DNA of 64,000 nt. Source: Megalobrama amblycephala (lineage: Eukaryota; Chordata; Actinopteri; Cypriniformes; Xenocyprididae). Where the stretch lies: assembly GCF_018812025.1 (NCBI RefSeq), contig NC_063057.1, positions 21,189,138 through 21,253,137 of the forward strand. Reading direction: 5' to 3'. A program made the translations under genes and the position numbers. Position 1 is the stretch's first letter, and every line of letters starts with the position of its first letter. This document shows, piece by piece, positions 10,126 through 21,987 of the stretch. The notes under the pieces are model-generated. The model was given only the letters and a program-made list of their open reading frames with translations, made no database searches and was not told the origin of the DNA.

Positions 10126-11218
10126 GTGCAAATTATTTTTGCTGGATTTCAACATTTAACAATTTTGGGGAATGCTAATTTAGCCACAATTTAAGAGTAA
10201 TGAACTTTCCTGATGAACAATTGGAGCGAGTCTATCGAAATAACGCTGATGTTGTGCCATTGCTATGCTGCCACATTTGGAGGTCTCCAGGGAAACCAGC
10301 TCTGATCGAAGCCTGTAACTTGTTCAGTGTCCTCTGACTAGGCTGTCTATGGACACAGCATTTATGTGTCTGTTGGGGAATTATGGCATCACTAACATAG
10401 CTTGAAGCAGCAGGATCCTTCAGACGGCTCGTTCTCTCTGTGATTCATGGCTCAAGTTCTCCACACTCATGGATTTCTCAGCAGTCTTGTTTCCCTCTTC
10501 ACTGGTGATGTTTGGTACATTATAGTTGAGATGGAGTTTGTCCTGATGGGTTCAGGTGAATGCAGACATGAGTGAAGAAGTGCAAATGCTACTTCCTGAT
10601 CCACCAGGAGCCCCGGATGGAGAACACATGGGCAGGGAGGTTCAGGAGCTGAACAGGGGTGTGCTGTGTCAGATTGTGCCCTGTTTGGGCAGCACAGCCT
10701 CCGCTCAGCTCCACACCGGGTGTAGGACAGATAATGCTGTCTGGACAACCAGCTATGAACACACACTTTACATTGTTTTTCATTGCTGTTTGAGCTCTTG
10801 ACTTTTGTACGTAGTTCATGTATTTTTGTATTTGTCCATTATTTAGACACCCTGTAGGCTGACGCTCTCTGGGTCATTCAGTAAAGCCACAGCACAGAGG
10901 AGCTCTTCCTCCAGTGGAGAGAGAAGACTAGAAGAACTGCCCACTGTGTTTGATCCATTTAGGGTGCTGTTGCTTTGGTTTTGTATATAGTTCCCTTAAT
11001 TTATGTTTTAATGTAACTTTTGATTAATTTTGTTAATTTATTACAGTTTCCCCATGTTTAGTATTTATTTTTATTATAATTTAATTGTTTTAGTATTGAT
11101 TCATTTGTGTTCTTGTTTAAGGGTCTATTGTTGACATGTTCTGTTCATTTTACCTCTCACTCGTTCCTCTTCTTTCTTTGTTCAGTTCATCAGTTTGGTT
11201 CTATATTTTTATATTACT
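10126..11218. other. Intergenic, no gene supported
   Basis: The open frame at 10556-10801 starts MNADMSEEVQMLLPDPP but has no recognisable domain or splice context, and an equally long frame overlaps on the other strand. 10.98-11.22 kb is AT-rich. Confidence 0.4.
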
Positions 11219-11313
11219 TCATGTTGACATTCATTTATTGTTCATTTTTATGCTGTGCTTTGTTATACATAGGTCTTTTTTATAATAATGAATAATTTAC
11301 CTTAACCAATTGG
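11219..11313 (+). repeat. 95-bp dispersed repeat, copy 1
   Basis: It begins CATGTTGACATTCATTTATT and ends TTTACCTTAACCAATTG. Nearly the same string occurs at 58967-59053, 47 kb away, ending TTTACCTTAACCAGTTG. Copy 1 directly abuts the LINE remnant. Confidence 0.8.
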
Positions 11314-11314
11314 T

Positions 11315-12650
11315 GTGGATTGTCTTAATCAGCTCAATATTATCTCAGCAAATACTTTAAATTCCGTGGCTCCTATAAAAGCCAAACAACATAAACCAAA
11401 ATCTGAACTCTGGCTAAATGATGACACCCGTGCTCTTCGACAGGTCTGTAGAAGGGCCGAAAGAAGATGGAAAAAAGATAAGCTGCAAGTCTCATATGAA
11501 ATACTAAGGCACAATCTGATACATTATCAGAAAGCGGTTAAAACATCAAAGTATTTCTCAGATCGGACTGAAAAGTATCATCACAATCCACAAGCACTCT
11601 TTTCCACTATTAATGCTGCTGTTAACCCCTCAGTTGGTCTCTTCCCTACAGAGACTCTAGACATAATTTTCTTATTTTTTTGTGGACAAGATAAGAGATA
11701 TCAGGCTAAATATCCCCTTTTCTTGCCATGATCCTTCTGTTTCCCCATCCTGTACCAGCATCCTGAATCAGTTTGAGCCTGTAACTCTGCCGGCCTTACA
11801 AGATATTGTAAGCCAGCTTAAACTTTCTGGATCCCCCCATGATGTTCTTCCCCCATGATTTTTTAAACAAGTCTTTGAGGTGATTGGGCCTACTGTTTTA
11901 AAGATTATGAACTGCTGTCTCAAAACAGCTATGGTTCCAGATGATATGAAGCATGCCATTGTCCATCCACTTCTCAAAAAGACTCGACAGAGCTGACTAA
12001 TTTTAGGCCAGTATCAAATCTTTCTTTTATGTCTAAAATTTTAGAAAAAATAGTTTTGCACCAACTGGAGAGCTTTCTGTTTAATAATAATATTTTTGAA
12101 GTGTTTCAATCAGGTTTTATTTTATTTATTTTATTGACTCTGGCAAATCTGCTGTGTTAGTGCTGTTAGACGTGAGTGCGGCATTCTACACTATTGACCA
12201 CTCTGTCCTGCTCTCTCGTTTGGAGCACTGGGTGGGCATTCAGGGTCATGCCCTTAAATGGTTCCAATCCTATTTTAATAACAGTAGGTTCTCCGTTGGT
12301 ATTGGTGAATTTACTTCCGATGCAGCTCCTCTTATGTGTGGTGTCCCCCAAGGTTCCATTCTCGCACCAATATTATTTTCTTATATATGCTTCCCCTGGG
12401 GTCAATTTATAAGAAACATGGTATCTCCTTGCACTGTTACGCTGATGATACCCAAATTTATCTGCCCCTGGGTTCTGATCATCAGGGTTGGGATACTTTG
12501 GTCGCTTGTCTAGCAGATGTTAAGGCCTGGATGTCCTTAAATTTCCTTCACCTCAATGAAAGCAAAACAGAGATTATAGTCTTTGAATCTTTGGAAGCTG
12601 CTACCTCCCCTTGTCTAAATTTTGGTCTCTATCATAGCACGGTGTGATTG
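11315..12650 (+). pseudogene. Decayed L2-type LINE ORF2 (linker and reverse transcriptase)
   Basis: The pieces in three frames follow the order of the intact L2 at 15.3-17.8 kb. Positions 11315-11730 match its post-endonuclease linker (AERRWKKDKLQ). Positions 11760-12120 give LKLSGSPHDVLPP and ILEKIVLHQLESFL in shifting frames. Positions 12154-12400 give VLLDVSAAFYTIDHS and GVPQGSI. Positions 12420-12640 give CYADDTQIYL and LNESKTEIIVF. A palm-box deletion around 12120 removes the STETALV segment. Frameshifts and stops make it inactive. Confidence 0.8.
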
Positions 12651-12656
12651 TACTGA

Positions 12657-13055
12657 TTCCCTATCGTGTCTAGCGATGCAGTATGAGTGAAGTATCGAAA
12701 GGAAATATATTTAGTTACTAACTTAACCTCGGTTCCCTGAGATACGGGAACGAGTACTGCGTTGCTAGCCGTGCTATGTCGCTGCACGACTCAATGTCGT
12801 TGCTTCAGTGGAACCTGAGGATCCTATGTCAAAATGCCCGCTTATATAGCCAGATGACCCTGCCCATTTTGGCAGCTCCGCTGCCTCTTCTTTGATTCGT
12901 TTTATCTGAATTGCATAAACCAATGGCCATGCAGTTTTCACTGTGTTATGAAAAAGGCTTCAGTAATCGGAGAAAAAGGAGTTTTTCCATCGTGTCTAGC
13001 AATGCAGTACTTGTTCCCGTATCTCAGGGAACCACGGTTATGTTAGTAACCGAGT
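12657..13055. mobile_element. DIRS-like inverted-repeat remnant
   Basis: An arm at 12712-12768 (CGGTTCCCTGAGATACGGGA) is the inverse of 12995-13052 (TCCCGTATCTCAGGGAACC). A third word GTGTCTAGCGATGCAGTA at 12665 repeats the outer part of the right arm. Arrangement and base style (GTTCCCT.A.GGGAACG, GTAACC) resemble the inverted terminal and internal complementary repeats of the DIRS element at 34.4-39.1 kb, but the sequence is a different family. There is no coding part. Confidence 0.55.
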
Positions 13056-13668
13056 ACATTTATAACCGTTTCTGATTTAACTCAACCAAAGACTAGTCAT
13101 ACACTTATTTATAAAAAGGAAATCTACTGCAATAACATAATCTGTTTAACAAAGCATAACACAACTCAGAGACTCATATGGAATGCAAAATATCATATTT
13201 ATATTAAGAAGAGAAATGAAAAAAATGCCCTCTAGTGCCCCTAGTGTTGAGGAAGAGCAACAACCCCTTTAACAGGCTTGTGACTGTTATACATTATTTT
13301 ATAAATATAAAACTGACAGTTTATTTGATTTATTTATTTAACAAAGTGTGTATTTATTTAAAACAAATAATGTAGATCATGCCTGCACAAGTTCATAGTT
13401 GTAAAGACAGTTACATAAAGCAGAACTGGGAACAACTGAACAAAATCAAAGAAATGCATCCAAGATAAAGCAAAAATAAATATTCATATGAATTAGTGCA
13501 AGCTTTTATTTGTTGAATAAAAGACAAAACAACACACACTGACCAGTGACCATTCAGGACACCATGACAATAACAGGAGATCAAAGACGTTTGTACAGAA
13601 GGATGCAACCTATCAGGTTAGCATGACAAATGATAAGTGTGGAAAAACTATATATAAACTGTCATGTC
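13056..13668. other. AT-rich stretch; possible 3' UTR of minus-strand fragment
   Basis: No gene is seen. On the minus strand an AATAAA lies at 13505-13510, about 160 bases past the stop of the fragment at 13669-13950, a normal distance for a polyadenylation signal. Confidence 0.4.
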
Positions 13669-13950
13669 CTAGTAAGTCAAATGATTTATTTTGTACATTT
13701 TTTGCAACTTTTTTTTTTCCTTCTTCTTCTTAATTGCACGTTTAATTGCAGCTTTACCTGCGACAAAAGCAATCTTCCCAGCTACACCTCCTGCTCCACC
13801 ACCAGTAGCCACGGTTAAACCTGCAACTGCTACTACACCGACTCCGATTGCAACCCCCATCAGGATCTTCTTCTGTCTTTTCTTCTTCTTCTTCCTCTTT
13901 TTCTCCTCTTCCAATTGCCGTCTCCGCTCCTCCTCATACTCATTCTCCTC
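13669..13950 (-). CDS. Unidentified C-terminal exon: charged coil then Gly-rich hydrophobic segment
   Basis: The minus strand is open from a stop at about 13962 down to the stop at 13669. It reads ENEYEEERRRQLEEEKK, a run of K/R, a hydrophobic glycine-rich stretch of about 40 residues (MGVAIGVGVVAVAGL, then TGGGAGGVAG), and a second K-rich stretch ending LQKMYKINHLTY. There is no ATG before the charged part, so it would be a terminal exon, with a possible acceptor at AATAAG|AG near 13958. An AATAAA follows at 13505-13510. A charged coiled coil followed by a hydrophobic patch resembles tails of fish immune GTPases, but I cannot name the family. A candidate upstream acidic exon is at 19795-20175. 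It could also be a remnant. Confidence 0.4.
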   Translation of the reverse strand, partial: EENEYEEERRRQLEEEKKRKKKKKRQKKILMGVAIGVGVVAVAGLTVATGGGAGGVAGKIAFVAGKAAIKRAIKKKKEKKKLQKMYKINHLTY

Positions 13951-13969
13951 TTATTCACATGTGGGTGGT

Positions 13970-14466
13970 AAAAGCATGATGTTAACTGCATTAGCATAAA
14001 GTTGTGAAAAGATGCAATCTATTGTGAGCTAAATTCATTTAGAAAGAAAGCGTGTTTGTGCTAAAGAGACTGACAGCGACTCAGTACCAGTCCGATTTAG
14101 CACTTTACACTAAAGATAAATTTGATGTAGAAACAGTTTCACTGAGAAAAACAAAGAAATGGCAAGTGACACATTCAATTAAACATTTTTTTGAAGTTGA
14201 AAAACATTAACAATTTGTCTCACATACTGTAAAAAAAGAGGAAATTTCTAACTTAACTTTTTGAGTTATCTTTTCACATTGACTCAGTTAAGTTGTATTT
14301 ACTTAGAATTTTAAGTACTTTCAACTTGACAAATGTAGTTATGGAACTTATAAAGTTTAGTTAGAATAACATTTCGAAAGTAAAGTGAACTTATTTTTCT
14401 AAGTTTTCAATACCACAGTTCATGTTCATTTAACCTAATTTGACTTATTTCTTAGTTAAACATTAA

Positions 14467-14501
<35 letters not shown>

Positions 14502-14940
14502 AATGGTTCTTATGTCAATCGTAAATAATTATTTTATTTCAAATGTTTCAGCCATGTTTAGTTGAGATCTTTTTTTATTCAAATTCATTTCTATCGTAAA
14601 CAATAGTTGATCTGATGTCAGCCAATGGAATATCAACTGCAAACATTTAAATTAAATCTCTCAAGATCTCAACAGAGGATGATCAAACAACTAAAAAACA
14701 AAACAAAAACAAAAAACGGCTTTGTCAGCTTCACTTATATTTATGTATTTATTTATAATTGAAAATAAAATATTTTTTAAGTCACCATTTTGTTGAATAG
14801 AGTTTCCTTTAGTTGTGCTCTTAAACCTTGTTTTTTTTCCAATTAGCTTTTGTTGGTTGTTTTAACACTGTGTTTAGAAAACACATGTGTTGTGTTAATT
14901 TATGTTGATTAATTTAATTGATGTTCAACAAATAAAAAAA
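13970..14940. repeat. AT-rich stretch with a dispersed repeat shared with 55.4-56.0 kb
   Basis: 14221-14700 resembles the reverse complement of 55490-56030: words such as TTAAATCTCTCAAGATCT, ATATCAACTGCAAA and GTACTTTCAACTT have inverse partners there. No coding signal was seen. Confidence 0.5.
14466..14503. repeat. (AAAT)n microsatellite
   Basis: About nine AAAT units lie inside the dispersed repeat. Confidence 0.95.
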
Positions 14941-14962
14941 TCGAGATAATAATGATAAACAA

Positions 14963-17789
14963 ATGATAAAGCTTGGATTGTTAAATATTAGATCACTTTC
15001 TTCAAAAGCACTTATTGTAAATGATATTATCACAGACAATAATCTAGATGTGCTGTGTTTGACAGAAACCTGGCTAAAACCGGACGATTACATTACTTTA
15101 AATGAGTCCAGCCCTCAAGGTTATGACTATCGACACAATCCTCGACAGAAAGGAAAAGGGGGAGGTGTTGCTGTAATTTATAGTAATATTTACAGTATTA
15201 GTCAAAAGTCTTTCAAATATAATTCCTTCGAAGTGATGGTGCTTTACGTAACATTATGTAAGCTGACATTTGTGCTGGCTACTGTATACAGGACACCACA
15301 CAGACTTTATCAAAGAATTTGCTGATTTTCTATCAGAGTTAGTACTGGCTGCGGATAAAGTCCTTGTTGTTGGTGATTTTAATATCCATGTAGATAATAA
15401 AAAAGACTCATTGGGATTGGCATTTACGGACATTCTAAACTCTATTGGTGTTAGACAACACGTGCCGGGACCCACTCATTGTCGTAATCATACTTTAGAT
15501 CTAATATTGTCACATGGAATCGATATTGATGCCGTTGAAATTCTGCAGCAGAGTGACGACATCTCAGATCATTATCTAGTCTCGTGTATATTACATTTGG
15601 TGAAAGCGGCTAAACTGCCTCCCTGCCATAAATATGGTAGAACCATCACGTCTACCACTAAAGATCGCTTTATAAATAATCTTCCTGATCAGTTTCATCG
15701 CCTTAGCATACCAGACAGCTTAGAAGACCTCGATATTGCAACAGAAACTATTAACTCTCTCTTTTCCAGCACATTAGATTCAGTTGCTCCTTTGCGTTTA
15801 AAAAAGATTAAGGAAATTAATCCAATGCCATGGTACAGTGAACAGACTCGGACCCTAAAAACTGCAGCCAGAAAAATGGAGCGTAGCTGGAAGAAAACAA
15901 AACTAGAAGTATTTCGCATTTCGTGGAGAGAGAAAATGATTGAGTACAGAAAGGCCTTAAAAACTGCTAGATCTGCCTATTTTTCAAAACTCTTAGAAGA
16001 AAATAAACACAACCCTAGGTATTTGTTTGATACAGTGGCTAAATTAACAAGAAATAAAGCTTCAACTTCTGATGTTCCCAAAGAGCACAGCAGTAATGAC
16101 TTTATGAACTTCTTTACTTGCAAGATTGATAATATTAGAGAGAAAATTATAACCATGCAACCGTCTACTACAGTATCGTGTCAGACCTTGCATTGTAGTG
16201 TCCCTGAGGAAAAATTCATTTCATTTACTGCTTTAGGAGAGGAAGAATTGTCTAAACTTGTTAAATCATCAAAATCAACAACATGTATGTTAGACCCTAT
16301 ACCAACTAAACTATTGAAAGAGATGCTTCCAGAGGTCATAGATCCTCTTCTTAATATTGTTAATTCATCTTTGTCACTAGGATACGTACCAAAAACTTTT
16401 AAGCTGGCTATTATTAAACCTATTATTAAAAAACCACAACTAGATCCTAAAGAATTAGTCAATTATAGGCCAATCTCAAATCTTACTTTTCTATCAAAAA
16501 TACTAGAAAAGGCAGTTTCATCGCAACTATGTTCCTTTTTAGAAAGAAATAGTATCTGTGAAGATTTCCAGTCAGGATTTAGACCGTACCATAGTACTGA
16601 GACTGCTCTCGTCAGAGTTACTTATGATTTGCTCTTATCATCAGATCGTGGTTGTATCTCTCTATTAGTGTTACTGGATCTTAGTGCTGCATTTGACACT
16701 ATTGATCCCAATATTCTCTTAAATAGACTCAAAAACTATGTTGGCATTAGTGGAATTGCATTGTCATGGTTCAAATCATACTTATCTGACCGTTATCAGT
16801 TTGTAGTAGTAAACGATGAGATGTCATATCAATCACAAGTTAAATATGGAGTACCGCAAGGCTCAGTACTAGGACCGTTGCTTTTCACTCTGTACATGCT
16901 ACCCTTGGGAGATATCATTAGGAAGCATGGCATTAGTTTTCATTGTTACGCTGATGATACTCAGCTCTATATTTCTTCGCGCCCTGACGAAACTTACCAA
17001 TTCACAAAATTAACAGAATGTATAGCTGATATAAAAAACTGGATGACCAGTAATTTCCTACTACTAAATTCAGAAAAAACAGAGATTCTAATTTTTGGAC
17101 CGAAAACTTATTCACGTAATAACCTAGAATACTGTCTAACACTTGATGGCTGCTCTGTTAAGTCTTCGTCGTCAGCTAGGAACCTGGGTGTGCTCTTTGA
17201 TACCAATCTTTCATTTGAAGGTCATGTTACTAGCATCTGTAAAACCGCATTCTTCCATCTTAAAAATATATCTAAACTACGACATATGCTCTCAATGACA
17301 AATGCAGAACAGTTAGTTCATGCGTTCATGACCTCAAGGCTAGACTACTGTAACGCTCTACTGGGTGGTTGTTCTGCTCGCTTGATAAATAAACTACAGC
17401 TCGTACAAAATGCAGCAGCTAGAGTCCTTACTAGAACTAGGAAGTATGACCATATTAGCCCAGTTCTGTCGTCACTGCATTGGCTTCCTGTTAAACATCG
17501 TATAGATTTTAAAATCTTGCTAATTACTTACAAAGCACTAAATGGTTTAGCTCCCCAGTACCTAAGCGAGCTCTTAATGCATTATAGTCCTTCACGTTTA
17601 TTGCGATCTCAGAATTCAGGCCAGCTGATAATACCTAGAATATCAAAATCAACCGCAGGCGGTAGATCCTTCTCCTATTTGGCACCTAAACTCTGGAACA
17701 ATCTTCCTAGCATTGTTCAGGACGCAGACACACTCTGTCAGTTTAAATCTAGACTAAAAACGCATCTCTTTAACCTGGCATACACATAA
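14963..17789 (+). pseudogene. L2-type LINE ORF2: endonuclease plus reverse transcriptase, one frameshift
   Basis: Residues 1-112 (from ATG 14963) open an APE-type endonuclease: [13 protein letters not shown], then CLTETWL (catalytic Glu), then GGGVAVIY. Near 15296 the frame shifts by one, and the rest is open for over 820 codons. It holds VVGDFNIHVD and ISDHYLVSC (the endonuclease D-x-N and SDH motifs), a linker, then reverse transcriptase boxes [43 protein letters not shown] and CYADDTQLY (catalytic Asp pair near 16950). A C-terminal region ([28 protein letters not shown]) follows. All catalytic motifs I looked for are present. Apart from the single shift it looks recently active. It would nick DNA and prime reverse transcription of its own RNA. 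Confidence 0.9.
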
Positions 17790-18121
17790 CACATTATCAA
17801 TTTATATTTTCAAATCCATTAAAGGATTATTAGGCTGCATAAATTAGTTCAGCCGGAACCGGGAACACTTCCTATAACACCAGATGTACTTGTTACATCA
17901 GAAAAAGAATGGCATCTACGCTAATATTAGTCTTTCTGTTTATCCCGAGGTTTACCGTAGCCAACCGGATTCGGGGCCGTTTCCAGATGAGACCGAGGAC
18001 CGGTGCCTTGATATGACCACAACGCAGCCCTGAAGTATCAGCAGAGATCGAGTCGACTAGATCATCCATTGTGAAGACATCATCGACACGACAGCTAGTG
18101 CCACAGTTTCCTCAAAATTAT

Positions 18122-18616
18122 AATCACGATTATTAATCATGTTTATTCTATCAAAAAGAGTAATGTAATTATGGCTATTTTGCAAGTTCTTTACCAACCT
18201 ACACTTCACCCAAAAGGCCTGTAGGTGGCACAAAGACTTAAATTTAACCAACTATGATAACTTCGTTAGATGGTAAATCAATACAAAACATGGTTTTGGT
18301 GAGCGCTTTGTAATATGTATTCACATTAGATTTTAAAGCAACACAATTCGTTTGCAATAAGACAAACCAGATTCAAATTGCCCGGCAAATTCGTAAAGCA
18401 AAGAAAAATCATTTCTAGCTGATCAACATTATGAAAACTGGTGAAACCTTTAGGAACTTCAAAAGATAAAATAGCGAAACTCCTAATATTACTTCCAATA
18501 TTTCCAAATTATGTTCATTTTCATAGAGTGGGCCAATATCGTGACGATTATTTAAAATCAATCGGGAGAAGCAGATATCGTTATGGTGATAAAATACGAT
18601 TAATCGTGCAGCCCTA
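18122..18616. mobile_element. Probable insertion in the L2 3' UTR
   Basis: The segment starts AATCACGATTATTAATC and ends GATTAATCGTGCAGCCCTAA; the last string is a frequent end of fish hAT-like elements. L2 3' sequence seems to resume at 18617. The matching left end and target duplication are not clear. Confidence 0.35.
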
Positions 18617-18821
18617 ATTTAATTTAATTTGACTTGACATTTGATATTCAATAGTATCCTTGACATTTATTCAACAGTGCTTTTGATCTGCCTGCATTGA
18701 CACTATTCTTTAAAAGGAAAAATTATATACCAATTATCAATGTAAAGCTGCTTTGACACAATCTGCATTGTAAAAAGTGCTATATAAATGAGGGTGACTT
18801 GACTTGACTTGACTAAGTTCA

Positions 18822-19005
18822 CAGTATTAAATGCTCTCATGATCAAAATATTAGTTTATAAATTTAAAACGCTGTGGGACAATTTAAGACAGTCGGTTTC
18901 TGCAAATTAAATTAGTTAACAAGTTTTAATTTAGTTCATGGAATCTCAACAGTGTTGCCAGTATTTTACTGTAAAAAAGCCCGGCAAGGTCTAACAGTGT
19001 AGATC
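18822..19005 (-). repeat. Dispersed repeat, copy 1 of 3
   Basis: It holds the inverse of blocks at 31847-32105 and, in part, 58180-58300 and 58675-58800: AGACAGTCGGTTTCTGCAAA, TTTACTGTAAAAAAGCCCGG and GGTCTAACAGTGT. No coding content. Confidence 0.75.
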
Positions 19006-19790
19006 AAAACACTTATTTATTGTTGTGAAAAGGATACTTTGTGATTTTGTGTATTGTACTAACACAATTGAAAATATGCTGAAATGATCTGTTGTGATAT
19101 TAGGACTAAGAGTTTTAAAAATGTACCAATTGCTAGTAAAAATTGCACCAAAGCAGATTTAAGGATTTATTGAAAATAATATTTTGGTTCGATGTTACCA
19201 TTATGGTGATGTTTGACTTTCACAACTTCAACATCTAAACCTGTTTTAATCTCAATAAGAACTTCTGTACACATTTGACAAAAATAAAGTCCATCTCGTT
19301 TCTAATAACTGAATCTGCTAATGCTGTTTTTTGGAGTTGTTTAATGGCAATGGAGCTTGATTTTAACCATATTTTCACTTTCAACCAAAATTTGACATCT
19401 GAATGACATTGGAGTCCAGTGCCAACTGGGAAACTTCCTTCTAAAACTTTACAAGAAAGTTAGGGAATAACGTTCCATCAATGTTATCACTAAAATGTTT
19501 AGAATGTTTTAGAGAATGTTATCCTACCTTTTAGCAATCATTCTGGTAACAAAAATAAAACTAGCTGCTGCAAACATTAAAAGAACATAATGTTCTCAGA
19601 ACATTCTTAAAACAACATTTCTGTCTGGGGTGACCTCATATTGTGGACATAGTATGAGCACACAGTGAAAGCGCTGTGATGTTTTAGATCACTGTGACCA
19701 CATGGTGATATCACTGTGAGACAAATTGTTAACTGGGTAATAATCATTGTTTTATATACTTAAGATATTAAATTTTTTCCCACATACCAG
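19006..19790. other. No gene seen
   Basis: AT-rich. 19420-19630 has AACGTTCC/GGAACGTT-like wording typical of dispersed fish repeats, but no boundaries could be set. Confidence 0.4.
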
Positions 19791-19794
19791 AGGT

Positions 19795-19861
19795 TAATTC
19801 TGAGCTCTCATAATCATCCTCCTCATCACCTTCTTCTTCTTCATCGTCGTCGTCGTCGTCG

Positions 19862-19910
<49 letters not shown>

Positions 19911-20175
19911 CTTCTTCATCATCCTCATCATCCTGATCCTCATCACCTTCTTCATCATCTTCCTCTTCATCATCCTCATCACATTCTTCATCATCTTCCT
20001 CTTCTTCATCATCGTCATCATCCTCATCACCTTCTTCATCATCTTTACCATCATCGTCATAATCTTCATCATCTTCACCATCGTCATCTTCTTCATCATC
20101 TTCATCATCATCATCTTCTTCATCATCATCTTCATCATCATCATCATCATCATCATCACCTTCAAAATATTCTTT
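19795..20175 (-). repeat. (GAT/GAA)n trinucleotide tract, open as poly-Asp/Glu on minus strand
   Basis: About 380 bases of ATC/TTC triplets. On the minus strand one frame gives over 110 almost purely Asp/Glu residues ending YESSELTS, followed at once by a donor-like CTCTG|GTATGT at 19788. Upstream this frame meets TAA within two codons of its start and has no clear acceptor. It may be only a microsatellite, or an acidic exon of the minus-strand unit at 13.7 kb: a phase-1 join to the candidate acceptor there keeps frame. The frame that reads as poly-methionine is a shadow. Confidence 0.6.
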
Positions 20176-20213
20176 TTCATTATCATCATATTCAAATTAT
20201 ATATAAATTTCAT

Positions 20214-20954
20214 GCAGGAATAAAATCAAATTAAACTAAATGTCAGTGCATACAGTGTATCACTGCATACAGCAGTTTCTTTAATTCACTTGGCTTAATA
20301 ATGTATTGACACTGGTTTAAGTAAATCCAATGTTTTTTTCTAACATGAGTCCAATCTCAAATTAGAATAGCATCATTACACATAGAGTGGTCATTTACAT
20401 TAAATGCATTATCATCACCTGTTGTCTGAATGTTTGCATTTCTTTCACCTACACCTCCATTCAATGAAAGGTGGTCCAGGTTCTTTGCAATGTCATCTGA
20501 AATCATAAAAGAGACATTTGCTATTAAATACATGGCGGCTGTTCTCTCTCTCGCTTTGCATGTTGGGAGTTTGGGTTATGGGAGCAACAAACGGGTGAGA
20601 GGAGTGTTGGGTTTTTCTACTACTTTGCTAAGATTTTTTTTCTATTTTCACTTTCTTTTATGTTTTGTTTTGTTTAGTTTATAGATTAATTTAATTTTGA
20701 GTATTATACATTTCATTTCCGGGAAGTTTTAGACTTTGTGGCGGAGGCCTGAGATGGAGGCTCGCCCAAGTGGGGGTGTTGCCTCACTCTCGCTCTGTCA
20801 TGGAGTCAGGTGAGTACCTGACGCTGATTCAAATGTGGAAGACGTGCTTGTTGTGGTTGGTGAGCAAATTGGATACGAAAATATTATTTCAGCGTCAAGG
20901 ATGAGCGGTGGTGATTTTCCTTAAAGACGAAAGTTTGGTGAGTACGAATCATTC
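20214..20954. other. No gene supported
   Basis: The plus-strand frame at 20430-20684 has no recognisable domain. The rest is mixed non-repetitive sequence. Confidence 0.4.
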
Positions 20955-21815
20955 TTTTTAGCCGGTTCTTTTCAGTGAACCGGTCGAACCAGTTCACAAA
21001 ATCGGTCTGAATCGTTCCAAACAGTTCGCATCTCCAGTAAGCAAACACTTATTCACAAATTACTAAAGTTACTCACTTTTTGACGTGCCTGACACTACCT
21101 CTTGAAATAAACCAACATCCCAGAGTTATTCATTTACTCCAAAAGTACACTGATTTACTGATGATGATGGGCACGAGCAGCAGAGCACCTGATATGAGTG
21201 AGCATGCGCGGCGTACATGAAGGAACGTACACGGCCTGTCACCGTTCTCGTTCTCGAGTCAAGAACTGGTTGCAACGGTTTTCGGATCACCAGTACACAA
21301 CCGAGAAGCGCTTCTTTCGGACGTGTCCGATTTGAGAACCGATGAGCTGATGATACTGCGCATGCGTGATTCAGCGTGTGATCTGAAGCTACCGAACAGT
21401 AATGACTGTCAGAGCACCGGCTAACTAGGACAACTGATGCTATGAGAGGACTAAAATGAGGGGCCAATCTGGCGAAATGTAAGTTTATTTAATTACAAAT
21501 AAATCGTAAAGTAAGAGGATCATGGTTTCTGCGCTGATGAAGACTAATTTATTCACTTTATAACCTTTAAACTTCGTTTGCACATCACTGCCTGTATGTG
21601 TTTGGATGCTTTAGATGCAAAACTAAATTGTAAGAAATGTTTCAGATCATAATGATGTTTTAGTTGACTGATGTTATGATTACTGACTTTATATATTTGA
21701 ATGTGTTAAGTATTCTTTCATGCCGGAGCGTAATGTACGTTTTTTTCAACCGGTTTATTGAATCAAACTGTCTGTAAGAACCGGTTTGTGGAAAAAGAAC
21801 TGAACTTCCCATCAC
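20955..21815. mobile_element. DNA element with GAACCGGT-rich ends (hAT-like)
   Basis: The left end has GCCGGTTCTTTTCAGTGAAC and CGAACCAGTTCAC; the right end has AACCGGTTTATTG, AGAACCGGTTTGTGG and GAACTTCCCATCAC. These GGTTC subterminal words are inverted between the ends. A short piece of the same family (about 21076-21140) recurs inverted at 54315-54372. No transposase frame is seen. Confidence 0.5.
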
Positions 21816-21987
21816 TACCGCTTGTGTCGCAATCTGTAAAAGTTACGATCTCTTATGTACCCCCCTTCATACTAAACAGTGACATTGAAAAATAATTGTT
21901 GAGGTTTGGGAAAATGGTCAGCAAAATGGAAATGACTGCGTTGAGGTGTAGGAATGAAGCATTGAAACGCGTTGTCTTTTAGGCGTC

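Larger units (their letters stand above)
14945..18815 (+). mobile_element. Near full-length L2-type LINE
   Basis: The body codes for endonuclease and reverse transcriptase (14963-17789). It is followed by a 3' UTR and a 3' terminus reading GTGCTATATAAATGAGGGTG and ending in three to four TGACT units at 18796-18815. A short tandem 3' tail is typical of L2/CR1 elements, which lack poly-A. The 3' UTR appears interrupted at about 18122-18616. Confidence 0.8.

Noticed and set aside
10556..10801. Possible small protein MNADMSEEVQMLLPDPP
   Set aside because: No splice signals, no recognised family, and an overlapping opposite frame of equal length.
19794..20213. 139-residue open frame made largely of methionine
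   Set aside because: It is one frame of an ATC/GAT trinucleotide tract; the composition is not that of a protein.
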